Shown here: piece by piece, positions 43,876 to 52,417 of the stretch
Numbering within the stretch: the first letter of the stretch is position 1
Layout: the number at the start of each line of letters is the position of its first letter
The notes under the pieces: generated by a model
What the model was told of the DNA's origin: nothing
Seen by the model: the letters and a program-made list of their open reading frames with translations, nothing else
The model's database searches: none
From: Gammaproteobacteria bacterium
Lineage (GTDB): Bacteria; Pseudomonadota; Gammaproteobacteria; Burkholderiales; Burkholderiaceae_B
Assembly: GCA_018815245.1 (NCBI GenBank)
Contig: JAHIXK010000010.1
Location: 1 to 64,000 of the forward strand
Direction of reading: 5' to 3'
DNA length: 64,000 nucleotides
Translations under genes and position numbers: made by a program

Positions 43876-44723
43876 TGCGTAACCTTTGCGTCGATTCGGT
43901 TGCCATTGTTGTCTCGCCCTACCAAACTGATAGGGCCAACTGGTTTTTTGTCGAAGTCAAACGAAAACAAGGGGTTCTCAGACACCGGTTCGAATGGATA
44001 CAACCTGGCCAGCACCTGTTTGTTTTTGTCTTGCAGAATCATTTCCTCAATGTAGAAGGCAGGTACACCCGCTACCAAACCCGTGTCCATGGGGTGCGAC
44101 ACCTGCACCCGCAAACGTGCATCGTCGCGCAACTGGTTGGCATCAAACATTTTGCCGGCAACCTTGTTCAGGGTTTGCGTCCAAGTGCCATCCGCGCGGG
44201 TGGCACCCGGCACGGTGCACCCTCCACCCGAGGCCTCTATAAAGGCGTAGCCCACGTGCCACACATTGTCCTGTCCAAGCGCGGCCACACGGATGGGGCT
44301 GGCCTGCTCCAGCTTGAACCTGAAATTCAGGGCGGGCCTGGCTTGTTCGGGTATGAATTCAAGCACCTTGCGAATGGGGTTGCGGTCCACCAGCACCACA
44401 ATTTTTTTTACCTTGCCTATCGCTGACGCATCGAATGACACGGGCACATTCATGGCGTCTTCAGCGAACAGGGGCACTGTTACCTTGATTCGGGCATCGA
44501 ACACCATTGCGGCGTTCGCATCGAAAAACTGCCCTTTCATGTCGGGCCACTGCATGGAACCCAACGGGTCCCCGCCCGTCAAATCCCCTTTCACCGCACC
44601 CATTTCTGCAGCGGCGGCTTGCACGGGGGTGGCAAAGAAATTGCCTGCCAGCAACGCAACGGCCACGCAAAGTGCACGCCCCCAAATTGAATTCATTCTT
44701 GTTATGGAACAACCATACTTCAT
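43872..44723 (-). CDS. Quinoprotein-associated SoxYZ-like carrier protein
   Basis: A 283-residue secreted fusion of a SoxY-like domain (about 60-175, KVTVPLFAEDAMNVPVSFDA) ending in GGGC, and a SoxZ-like domain (about 190-283, VSHPMDTGL and EEMILQDKN). In SoxYZ the Cys near the C-end of SoxY carries the sulfur group; here Cys in GGGCTVPG is the equivalent. Such fusions occur next to PQQ dehydrogenases with unknown cargo. AGGAG stands before the ATG at 44723. Followed, with overlap, by the SoxH-like gene. Confidence 0.83.
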   Translation of the reverse strand: MKYGCSITRMNSIWGRALCVAVALLAGNFFATPVQAAAAEMGAVKGDLTGGDPLGSMQWPDMKGQFFDANAAMVFDARIKVTVPLFAEDAMNVPVSFDASAIGKVKKIVVLVDRNPIRKVLEFIPEQARPALNFRFKLEQASPIRVAALGQDNVWHVGYAFIEASGGGCTVPGATRADGTWTQTLNKVAGKMFDANQLRDDARLRVQVSHPMDTGLVAGVPAFYIEEMILQDKNKQVLARLYPFEPVSENPLFSFDFDKKPVGPISLVGRDNNGNRIDAKVTQ

Positions 44724-44763
44724 GATGACCTGTCTCCTGCCATGTGCAATCTGTCAGAATGCA

Positions 44764-44779
44764 AGCAATCGATGTGCCT
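44764..44779 (-). promoter_or_regulatory. Sigma-54 promoter of the SoxYZ-like/SoxH-like operon
   Basis: Minus strand AGGCACATCGATTGCT: GG and GC 10 bases apart. Predicted start near 44753 leaves about 30 bases of leader. It overlaps the upstream region of the divergent regulator, which favours that gene starting at 44790. Confidence 0.6.
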
Positions 44780-44789
44780 ATATTCGCAA

Positions 44790-45866
44790 ATGCTTAACTT
44801 AAAAGTATCCGCTCGCTGGAAAAAAGACGATGGTCAAACCGTTGAACTGGATCAACGCTTGCTGTCGGCATTAAAAACCATCGACTCGGAAGGCTCGATC
44901 TCGCTGGCCTGCAAATCGCTCGGCGTTTCTTACCGCACCCTGTGGTCGCAGATTCAACAATACAACGAAATGCTGGGGGAAGACCTGGTTGCAACGCATG
45001 GGCGTGCCGGTGCCTGCCTTACGCGGTTTGGGCACAAGTTGATCTGGATGGTTGAACAAGGCAACGTGCGCGTTGCGCCCGACCTGGGAACCGTCGGCGA
45101 GCAATTGAATGCGGAGTGGCTGGACATTGAGCAGAACAAGCCCTGGATCAGCCTTGCTTTAAGCGACGATCTGGCGCTGCAAAACCTCTTTCAAAACACA
45201 GCACTGTACAAAAAACTGCAATTGTCGCTGCGCTGGTCAGGCAGCATCGCGGCGCTTTCGGCCTTGCACCGGGGTGAAGTGCGTGTGGCTGGCTGCCACT
45301 TGCCTGTGGGGCTTGACGAACACTCGCATGTGCATCAAATCATGCGTCGCTGGTTGCGCGGGTCAAACCTGTCGGTGGTTGAACTGTTTGAGCGCGACAT
45401 CGGCTGGATGAGCCGCCCCGTGGCCAGCCCGCCCACACTGGACGATGTTGCCAAGCGGCGCGCGCTGCTGGTGAACCGAAACTCGGCTTCATCCACCCAC
45501 CACCAGTTGAATGCCTTGATTACGAAAGCCGGCCTGAACCCGGAAGAACTGCCGGGCTATTATCACGAAGAAAATTCACACTTGGCTGTGGCCTGTACCA
45601 TTGCGGCAGGGCATGGTGATTTGGGTTTGGGCATTCGCGCGGCGGCCAACCACTATGGCTTGCAGTTCCGCCTGGTGTCCAAGGAACAGTATTTTTTGGT
45701 GCTGCACAACAATGACCTGAATTACCCCGCCATGGAAATCATGCTGCCCTGGCTTACCAGCCCGGAGGTTTTGGCCCAGGTCGAGCAAACGGCGGGCTAC
45801 AGGGCAACACGCTTGGGCAGAACACAGGCGTTGGAAGTGTTCCTGAATGAAATTCAGGAGAAATAA
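44790..45866 (+). CDS. ModE-like one-component regulator with periplasmic-binding-like domain
   Basis: A 358-residue protein. N-terminal winged helix like ModE (LLSALKTIDSEGSISLACKSLGVSYRTLW, about 24-52). The rest resembles the PBP-like effector domain of the family (WISLALSDDLALQNL, then AGCHLPVGLDEHSHVH, then AGHGDLGLGIRAAANHYGL). Members often respond to molybdate/tungstate or small organic ligands. Divergent from the SoxYZ-like operon, 67 bases apart, so it may control that operon. ATGs at 44742 and 44772 are in frame but would overlap the opposing promoter. Confidence 0.75.
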   Translation: MLNLKVSARWKKDDGQTVELDQRLLSALKTIDSEGSISLACKSLGVSYRTLWSQIQQYNEMLGEDLVATHGRAGACLTRFGHKLIWMVEQGNVRVAPDLGTVGEQLNAEWLDIEQNKPWISLALSDDLALQNLFQNTALYKKLQLSLRWSGSIAALSALHRGEVRVAGCHLPVGLDEHSHVHQIMRRWLRGSNLSVVELFERDIGWMSRPVASPPTLDDVAKRRALLVNRNSASSTHHQLNALITKAGLNPEELPGYYHEENSHLAVACTIAAGHGDLGLGIRAAANHYGLQFRLVSKEQYFLVLHNNDLNYPAMEIMLPWLTSPEVLAQVEQTAGYRATRLGRTQALEVFLNEIQEK

Positions 45867-45912
45867 GCCCCTCATCCCTCTTTTTGGTGTGCCAAAACTG
45901 TGCAGCGCAACA

Positions 45913-45938
45913 AAATTATGTAAAGTTTTGCATAATTT
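45913..45938. repeat. AT-rich inverted repeat between convergent regulator genes
   Basis: AAATTATG and CATAATTT arms around 10 bases. It may be a weak terminator or a protein site; no strong terminator is seen in this 120-base gap. Confidence 0.35.
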
Positions 45939-45986
45939 AACGATTTACTGCTTTCCCAAACCCACAAATTCCTGCACGGGCAGTAT

Positions 45987-46883
45987 TCAGTTGCGCAACC
46001 GGTCTGCCAAAAACTCAACGCACACCCGCAAGCGCGCCGAACTGGCCAAACGCGATGGGTACACCGCATACACATTGGCTTCCTGGCTGTATTTCGGCAA
46101 CACGCGAACCAGCTTTTTGCTGCGCAGGTGAGGTGCCACATCCCACACGCTGCGCAAGCCCACACCATGGCCATCGACCATCCATTGCCTAACCGACTCG
46201 CCGTTGTTCGACGACAGCGAACCACGCACCCGAACGGTTTCCTCCCCGTGTGAACCTTGCAGCACCCAGCGCCCCGGTTGCTGATCGCGCTCGCGAATCA
46301 CCAGGCATTGGTGATTCTGCAGATCAGCCAATTCATGCAGCGCAGGTGCCTGTTTCAAATAAGCCGGGCTGGCGCACAGAATGCGCTGGTTGCCTGCGAT
46401 GCGGCGGCATATCAAACCCGGTTCCGTAATTTCCCCAAGTCGAATGTCCAGGTGAAACCCCTCCGTCAGCAAATCAACCGGGCGGTCAATCAACTCCAGT
46501 TGAACCTCCAGCTCGGTGTACTGCCTGGCCAGTTCCGACAAGGCCGGTGCCAGGCGCGACCGACCGTAGCCAGTGCTTGAACACACCCGCAACAACCCCC
46601 TTGGAATAGATCGCTCTGCTGACAGGGCATCCATCAAATCCTGGGAGGTATCAAGCACCCGCTGCCCCCACTCCACGCAGGTTTCCCCCACTTCAGTCAA
46701 CGACAAACTGCGGGTTGTGCGGTGAAACAACTTCAGCCCCAAACGCTGCTCAAGCTGTGCAAGTCGCTTGCTGATGTAGGCTGTTGACACCCCCATCGCC
46801 CGCGCACATGCCGACAGTGAGCCATGCCGACACAAGGCAAGCATCAGATCCAGTTCTTCCAGGGAAGGAGGTTTTGACCTCAT
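45987..46883 (-). CDS. LysR-type regulator, DmlR-like
   Basis: A 298-residue LysR-family protein: N-terminal HTH (MLALCRHGSLSACARAMGVSTAYISKRLAQLEQ split over about 13-45) and an effector domain with LDIRLGEI. It is divergent from a tartrate/malate dehydrogenase gene, the usual layout for DmlR-type activators, so tartrate or D-malate is the probable inducer. Confidence 0.85.
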   Translation of the reverse strand: MRSKPPSLEELDLMLALCRHGSLSACARAMGVSTAYISKRLAQLEQRLGLKLFHRTTRSLSLTEVGETCVEWGQRVLDTSQDLMDALSAERSIPRGLLRVCSSTGYGRSRLAPALSELARQYTELEVQLELIDRPVDLLTEGFHLDIRLGEITEPGLICRRIAGNQRILCASPAYLKQAPALHELADLQNHQCLVIRERDQQPGRWVLQGSHGEETVRVRGSLSSNNGESVRQWMVDGHGVGLRSVWDVAPHLRSKKLVRVLPKYSQEANVYAVYPSRLASSARLRVCVEFLADRLRN

Positions 46884-46909
46884 TAATTAACCTATCAATT
46901 GAAGATAAT

Positions 46910-46944
46910 TTAACTTATAACAGTATTATCAACTTTCAAGTTAA
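46910..46944. promoter_or_regulatory. Probable LysR operator
   Basis: TTAACTT (46910-46916) and AAGTTAA (46938-46944) face each other, with a second inner palindrome AACTTTCAAGTT at 46931-46942. It lies between the divergent LysR and dehydrogenase genes. Confidence 0.5.
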
Positions 46945-46989
46945 GCAATACACTGAAGGCTTCAACCTTACATTCAATCAGGAATGCTC

Positions 46990-48069
46990 ATGAACCCCCG
47001 AAAAATTGCGGTACTGGCCGGCGATGGCATTGGCAATGAAGTAACCCCAGAAGGCCTGCGCGTGCTGGAAGCGGCTGCACGCCGCTACAATCTTGACCTG
47101 CAATTCACCCACTTTGACTGGGCACACTGCGATTACTACCTGAAACACGGCCAAATGATGCCAAGCGACTGGTTTGACCAACTCGTGAACTTCGACGCCC
47201 TGTATTTCGGCGCTGTGGGCTGGCCCGACAAAGTGCCCGATCACATTTCCCTGTGGGGTTCGCTGTTGAAATTCCGTCGTGAATTCGATCAGTATGTAAA
47301 CCTGCGCCCAGTGCGGCTGATGCCTGGCATTCCATGCCCGCTGGCCAACAAGAAAGTGGGCGACATTGATTTCTACGTGGTTCGGGAAAATACCGAAGGC
47401 GAATATTCATCCGTCGGTGGCCGCATGTTTGAAGGCACTGAACGCGAAGTTGTGCTTCAGGAAGCTGTGTTCACCCGCAAGGGCACTGACCGAATTCTGA
47501 AGTACGCATTTGACCTGGCGCAAAGCCGCCCGAAAAAGCACCTGACCTCTGCCACCAAATCCAATGGCATAGCGATCAGCATGCCCTATTGGGACGAACG
47601 TGTTGAATCCATGGGCAAACAGTACCCCGATGTGCATTGGGACAAATACCACGTGGACATTCTTGCAGCGCGCTTTGTGCTGAGCCCGGAACGTTTTGAT
47701 GTGGTGGTCGCGTCCAATCTGTTCGGCGACATCCTTTCCGACCTGGGACCTGCCTGCACCGGCACCATTGGCATTGCACCGTCGGCCAACCTGAATCCTG
47801 AAGGCACATTCCCCTCCTTGTTCGAGCCAGTGCACGGTTCCGCACCCGACATTTACGGCAAGAACATCGCCAATCCGGTTGCCATGATCTGGTCGGGCGC
47901 GATGATGCTTGATTCCATCGGTCAGGGTGACCCCAAATTCAAGGCAGCACACGATTCCATTCTGAAAGCAATCGAAACAGTGTTGGTGGATGGCCCCCGC
48001 ACACCCGACATGGGCGGCAAAGCCACCACATCTGATGTGGGCAAAGCAATCGCAGAGTGCATTCAATAA
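46990..48069 (+). CDS. Tartrate dehydrogenase/decarboxylase or D-malate dehydrogenase
   Basis: A 359-residue member of the isocitrate/isopropylmalate dehydrogenase family. It has AVLAGDGIGNEVTPEGL at the N-terminus, RENTEGEYSSVGG, the metal/substrate stretch ASNLFGDILSDLGPA and EPVHGSAPDIYGKNIANP. The FGAVGWPDKVPDHISLWG insert is typical of TtuC/DmlA enzymes, which oxidise tartrate or D-malate with NAD. ATG 46990 is favoured over 46984 because AGGA lies 6 bases before it. An AEC permease gene follows 10 bases later. Confidence 0.87.
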   Translation: MNPRKIAVLAGDGIGNEVTPEGLRVLEAAARRYNLDLQFTHFDWAHCDYYLKHGQMMPSDWFDQLVNFDALYFGAVGWPDKVPDHISLWGSLLKFRREFDQYVNLRPVRLMPGIPCPLANKKVGDIDFYVVRENTEGEYSSVGGRMFEGTEREVVLQEAVFTRKGTDRILKYAFDLAQSRPKKHLTSATKSNGIAISMPYWDERVESMGKQYPDVHWDKYHVDILAARFVLSPERFDVVVASNLFGDILSDLGPACTGTIGIAPSANLNPEGTFPSLFEPVHGSAPDIYGKNIANPVAMIWSGAMMLDSIGQGDPKFKAAHDSILKAIETVLVDGPRTPDMGGKATTSDVGKAIAECIQ

Positions 48070-48079
48070 GCGTGCGTCG

Positions 48080-49024
48080 ATGAATCAATTCAATGTGCTC
48101 TCAGGTATTCTGGGTGTCACCTCCCCCGTGTTTGCCATGGTTTTCATGGGGTTGGTGTTGCGCAAAGTCAAGCTGATCAACGATTCCTTCATTCAAACAG
48201 CCTCCACGCTGACCTACAAAGCCACCATGCCCACGCTGTTCTTTCTGTCAATTTGGCAGGCAGACTTGCAAAGCGCATTCAATGCAAAACTGGTGTTTTT
48301 CTTGTGCGCCGCCACACTCGCTGGTTTTCTGGCCAGTTGGTGGTGGGCCAGCAAGTTCACGCCCTACAGCCAGCGCGGGGTGTTTGTACAGGGCGCGTTT
48401 CGCGGCAACTGCGGCGTGGTCAGTTTCGCCCTGGTGGCCAGCTATTACGGCGACTATGGCCTGTCAGTCGGTGGTGTGCTGGTGGGTTTCACCATCCTGT
48501 TGTTCAACGTACTTTCGGTATTGATCCTTTCCATTTACAGCCCCACATTAAAATTCAGCCCCGCAATGGCGGGCAAGGAATTGCTGAAGAATCCACTGAT
48601 CATTGCAGTGGTGTTGGGCATGGCGGCCAGCGCCATCAAACTGTACATTCCCGATTGGTTGTTGAAATCCGGGGAATACTTCGCAGGCCTTACTCTGCCC
48701 CTGGCACTGATCTGCGTGGGCGGCACCCTGTCGCTGGCCGGGGTCAGGGCATCAGGCATGGCAGCAATTGAATCCAGCGCAATCAAAATCGCAATACTGC
48801 CTGTGCTGGCATGCGCTGCAGCCTGGGCAGTGGGCATTGAAGGCCGCGAGCTCGTTATCCTGTGGATGTTTTTTGCCAGCCCCACTGCCGCTGCAAGCTT
48901 TGCCATGGCAGTGGCTGCTGGCGGTGACGGCAAGCTTGCGGCCAACATCATTGCGCTGACCACACTGGTGTCAATTGCCACCATGACAATCGGCATTTAT
49001 GCGCTCACCGCCCTGGGGCACTAG
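48080..49024 (+). CDS. AEC-family permease
   Basis: A 314-residue inner-membrane protein with about ten helices of the auxin-efflux-carrier family. Seen: PVFAMVFMGLVLRKVKL at the start, RGNCGVVSFALV in the first half, and PLALICVGGTLSL followed by ASPTAAASFAMAVAAGGD in the second. AEC carriers in bacteria move malate, malonate or similar dicarboxylates. It follows the tartrate/malate dehydrogenase gene directly and probably supplies its substrate. Confidence 0.85.
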   Translation: MNQFNVLSGILGVTSPVFAMVFMGLVLRKVKLINDSFIQTASTLTYKATMPTLFFLSIWQADLQSAFNAKLVFFLCAATLAGFLASWWWASKFTPYSQRGVFVQGAFRGNCGVVSFALVASYYGDYGLSVGGVLVGFTILLFNVLSVLILSIYSPTLKFSPAMAGKELLKNPLIIAVVLGMAASAIKLYIPDWLLKSGEYFAGLTLPLALICVGGTLSLAGVRASGMAAIESSAIKIAILPVLACAAAWAVGIEGRELVILWMFFASPTAAASFAMAVAAGGDGKLAANIIALTTLVSIATMTIGIYALTALGH

Positions 49025-49083
49025 GGGCGCGCGTTAAACTGCCTGATCAACCCAACAAGAATTCAATCAGCAGGTAGCAGTAC

Positions 49084-50304
49084 ATGGATGCGGACAAAAC
49101 ATGGGACGTCAATATCAGCACAAGCCGGGAATGGGCGCTGCTGCTGATTCTCGCGGGCATCCAGTTCACACACATCCTCGATTTCATGATCATGATGCCG
49201 CTGGGCCCGCAACTGACGCAGGCCTTTTCCATTTCCGATGCGAAGTTCGGCTTGCTGGTGTCGGCTTACACTTTCGCGGCCGGTGCGTCAGGCCTGCTCG
49301 CCTCGCTTTACATTGACCGGTTCGAGCGCCGCCGCTTGCTCCTTGTTTTGTATTTCCTGTTCGCTGTGGCAACTCTGGCCTGCGGCCTGGCACCCACTTA
49401 CGAAACACTGATGGGTGCGCGTGTTGCCGCGGGTTTGTTCGGGGGCATCTTGTCGGCCATGATACAGACCATTGTGGCCGACGTGGTGCCCTTTGCCCGA
49501 CGGGGCAAAGCCATGGGTGTCATCATGACATCGTTCTCGGTGTCCACCGTCATGGGCGTTCCGCTGGGTTTATTCGTGGCAGCCCATTCAAGCTGGCACA
49601 CACCTTTTTTTGGCATTGCAGGCATCAGCTTCGTGTTGGTGGTGGCGGCCGTTTACGTCATCCCGACCTTGCAGGGTCACTTGCATGCGCGGGGTGAAAC
49701 TGGCCCGCTACAAGGCATCGCGCAAGTGCTGCGCGACCCCAACCACCTGATTGCATTCTGTTTCTCGTTTTGCATGATCTTCGCCGGGTTTTCCATCATC
49801 CCGTACATCACGATTTACATGCAGGCGAATGCCGGGCTTTCCCCTTCCGACATTCCGCTGATTTATCTTGCCGGTGGCGCAGCCACGCTGTTCAGCGCGC
49901 AGATCATCGGCAAACTGAGCGACAAAATCGGCAAGCTCAAAATGCTGCAGATCATCGCCACCATCGCGATCATCCCCATGGCTTTGATCACCCAAACTGA
50001 AGGCATGGGCAAGATCGCAATCTTGATCATCACCACCTGTTTTTTTGTGTTTGTCAGCGGAAGAATGATTCCAGGCATGGCCATGGTCAGCGCTGCGGGC
50101 AATCCGAAAAACCGGGGCACCTTCATGACGCTGAATTCGTCCATGCAATCAGCCGCAATGGGGTTGGCTGCCCTGGTTGGCGGGCATTTGATCGAAAGAA
50201 ACGTGGAAGGGCTGATAGAAAACTACTGGCTGTGCAGTGTGATCGCCATTGTGTTCAACGTCATCGCAATGCTGATCGCCCGGCAAATCAAGGTGTACCG
50301 ATAA
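49084..50304 (+). CDS. MFS transporter
   Basis: A 406-residue major facilitator protein with 12 helices. Loop 2-3 motif YIDRFERRRLLL (D-x4-R/K-R-R type) stands near residue 80, and GRMIPGMAMVSAAGNPKNRG appears in the second half. It resembles arabinose-efflux-like permeases. Substrate unknown. It is separated by 59 bases from the AEC gene and may be part of the same transcript. Confidence 0.85.
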   Translation: MDADKTWDVNISTSREWALLLILAGIQFTHILDFMIMMPLGPQLTQAFSISDAKFGLLVSAYTFAAGASGLLASLYIDRFERRRLLLVLYFLFAVATLACGLAPTYETLMGARVAAGLFGGILSAMIQTIVADVVPFARRGKAMGVIMTSFSVSTVMGVPLGLFVAAHSSWHTPFFGIAGISFVLVVAAVYVIPTLQGHLHARGETGPLQGIAQVLRDPNHLIAFCFSFCMIFAGFSIIPYITIYMQANAGLSPSDIPLIYLAGGAATLFSAQIIGKLSDKIGKLKMLQIIATIAIIPMALITQTEGMGKIAILIITTCFFVFVSGRMIPGMAMVSAAGNPKNRGTFMTLNSSMQSAAMGLAALVGGHLIERNVEGLIENYWLCSVIAIVFNVIAMLIARQIKVYR

Positions 50305-50318
50305 GGGGGCCTGAATGT

Positions 50319-50474
50319 TCAGCTTGCCATGCGGCGAATGATTGACGACACCACCATGCGAAGCCCCTTGATTTCTTTCGCCTCCAGTGGGCGCTTGTCT
50401 TTCAGGTCTTTGTCTTTACACAGCTCTTCAAGCTTGCTTTCAATTTCTTTCAACAGTTCAAGTTGTTGTTTCAT
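50319..50474 (-). CDS. 51-residue charged helical protein, unknown
   Basis: Minus-strand ATG at 50474 opens a 51-codon frame (start MKQQLELLKEIES, end IIRRMAS). The protein is rich in Lys and Glu and likely all helical, which is unusual for a random frame. Only a weak ribosome site (AAGTGA) is seen. It is convergent to the MFS gene and divergent from the second PQQ dehydrogenase. No family recognised. Confidence 0.5.
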   Translation of the reverse strand: MKQQLELLKEIESKLEELCKDKDLKDKRPLEAKEIKGLRMVVSSIIRRMAS

Positions 50475-50532
50475 GATCACTTACTAATAGAATCGCGTAG
50501 GCGAAATATACACGCTAGCACACGCGCTTTGG

Positions 50533-50549
50533 ATGACAGTTTTGTGACA
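50533..50549 (-). promoter_or_regulatory. Activator-site copy upstream of the second PQQ dehydrogenase
   Basis: Minus strand TGTCACAAAACTGTCAT, the same core as at 32563 and 42811. It lies 30 bases upstream of a weak -24/-12 candidate. Confidence 0.5.
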
Positions 50550-50579
50550 CGCCACTGCCCCAGATTGCAACAGTTTCAA

Positions 50580-50595
50580 TGGTTTGATCTTTGCT
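50580..50595 (+). promoter_or_regulatory. Weak sigma-54 promoter candidate
   Basis: TGGTTTGATCTTTGCT keeps GG-N10-GC and TTGC but not the CA after the first GG; 38 bases before the ATG. Confidence 0.35.
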
Positions 50596-50632
50596 TGCAC
50601 AGTTGGGTTATTGAGCAACATGGACGTATTCA

Positions 50633-52417
50633 ATGAACCTGCGCTACAGCATGAACCGCATTTCAATCACCACAATTTTGCTGGGCATCGGCCTGTACTG
50701 CACACAGGCCATGGCCGGTGATTGGCCGGTTTTCGGCGGCAACTGGGATCACCAGCGGCACGCGGAATTTTCACAAATTACGCCAGCCAACGTAGAGCAA
50801 CTGGGCACAGCCTGGGAATTTGACACCGGTGTGTCGTCCAGTTTTCAGGCCACGCCCATTGTGGTTGAGGGGGTGATGTATGTTTCACTGCCTTTCAACC
50901 ATGTGGTTGCACTACACGCCGACAGCGGCAAGTTGATCTGGCGATATACACATGACCGCCTTAAAAGTCGAAAAATGTGTTGCGGCCCGGCAAACCGGGG
51001 GGTTGCTGTCAGTGGCGGGAAGGTGTTCATGGGCACGGTTGATTCACGCCTGCTGGCACTGGATGCACGCACGGGTCAAAAACTTTGGGACATTGATGTA
51101 ACCAAAGGCGAACAGGGTGTGCAGGAAGACGCTGCCAGCCTGGGCTCGCAATTTGACACGCAGGGCGGCAAGCTCGAGGTGTCTGGTGCATCAGGCGCTG
51201 GCATCAACATGGCACCCATGGTGTTTGATGGCAAAGTGATTGTCGGCATTACCGGCGTGGGCTATGGCTTGCACCTGGATTCACCCGACCCGGATGCGCC
51301 CCTGGGTTCGGTGGTGGGCATTGCGGGCAACTACGGGCGCCGTGGTTTTATGGCGGCTTACGATGTCGACACAGGTGCGCTGGCCTGGAAATTCGACACG
51401 GTTCCTGACAAGGGCTGGGAGGGAAAATTCACCCAGACAACCCCGGATGGCGTGCCGCTACCCCGAAACATTGAACAGGAAAAAGCGGCAGCAGCGAACT
51501 ATCCCGATGCATGGCAATTCGGCGGCGGATCGGCCTGGAGCACTCCGGCCATTGACCGCGAAAACGGCATTCTGTATTTCGGCACAGGCAATCCTTCACC
51601 GCAAATGGAAGGCTCTTCACGACCCGGCGACAACCTGTACACGGCCTCGCTGGTGGCCCTTGACGTGCGCACTGGCCAATTGAAATGGCATTACCAGCAA
51701 GTGCCACACGACATGTGGGGCTACGATGTGGCCAGCCCACCCGTGTTGTTCAGCACCACGGTGAAAGGCAAGCCGGTTAAGGCTGTTGGGCAGGCTGGAA
51801 AAACCGGCTGGTTTTATGTGCACAACCGGATCACGGGCGAATTGCTGTTCAAAAGCGAAGCCTTTGTGCCACAGAACAACATGTTCACCTTGCCCACCGA
51901 ACAGGGCAATGTAATTTACCCCGGCGTGATTGGCGGCTCGAACTGGTCGCCAGTTTCCGTGGATGAACAACGCCGAATGGTGTTTATCGCGGGCATTCAC
52001 TGGCCCGTGAAATACCAGCTGCACGAATTGAAGGCCAAGGGCAACAAACCCGCCCTGAAGTATTCGTCCATGTCGCCAATTGAGGAGGGCGACAAATACG
52101 GCCTGTTGTCAGCCATTCACCTGGACACTGGAAAACTGCTGTGGCAACACAAGGTAAAAGCACCCTTGATTGGTGGCGTATTAAGCACACAAACAGGCTT
52201 GGTGTTTTCTGGCGAAGGCAGCGGTGAATTTTTTGCGCTCGACGCAAACACGGGCAAACGGGTGTGGCAACAAGACAACCCGGCGGGTGTGAATGCGCCG
52301 CCCATTAGCTATGAAGTCGAGGGAAAACAGTACCTGGCCGTGGCCGTGGGCGGCAACAAATTGTTTGGCTTCAAACAGGGGCAAACCATCAAGGCCTGGG
52401 CACTGACAACTAAATGA
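50633..52417 (+). CDS. PQQ-dependent dehydrogenase-like protein lacking the catalytic Asp
   Basis: A 594-residue periplasmic propeller with a signal peptide ending AMAGDW. It keeps the Cys pair C116-C117 (MCCGPANRG) and the GTGN metal loop (N320). Where the family has the catalytic W-D-Y-D it reads W362-G363-Y364-D365 (HDMWGYDVASPPVLF), and the usual metal Glu loop reads GIAGNYG. It may use a different base, bind PQQ without classic metal, or not be an alcohol dehydrogenase. An activator-site copy stands upstream. It overlaps the convergent DUF1513 gene by 8 bases. Confidence 0.78.
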   Translation: MNLRYSMNRISITTILLGIGLYCTQAMAGDWPVFGGNWDHQRHAEFSQITPANVEQLGTAWEFDTGVSSSFQATPIVVEGVMYVSLPFNHVVALHADSGKLIWRYTHDRLKSRKMCCGPANRGVAVSGGKVFMGTVDSRLLALDARTGQKLWDIDVTKGEQGVQEDAASLGSQFDTQGGKLEVSGASGAGINMAPMVFDGKVIVGITGVGYGLHLDSPDPDAPLGSVVGIAGNYGRRGFMAAYDVDTGALAWKFDTVPDKGWEGKFTQTTPDGVPLPRNIEQEKAAAANYPDAWQFGGGSAWSTPAIDRENGILYFGTGNPSPQMEGSSRPGDNLYTASLVALDVRTGQLKWHYQQVPHDMWGYDVASPPVLFSTTVKGKPVKAVGQAGKTGWFYVHNRITGELLFKSEAFVPQNNMFTLPTEQGNVIYPGVIGGSNWSPVSVDEQRRMVFIAGIHWPVKYQLHELKAKGNKPALKYSSMSPIEEGDKYGLLSAIHLDTGKLLWQHKVKAPLIGGVLSTQTGLVFSGEGSGEFFALDANTGKRVWQQDNPAGVNAPPISYEVEGKQYLAVAVGGNKLFGFKQGQTIKAWALTTK

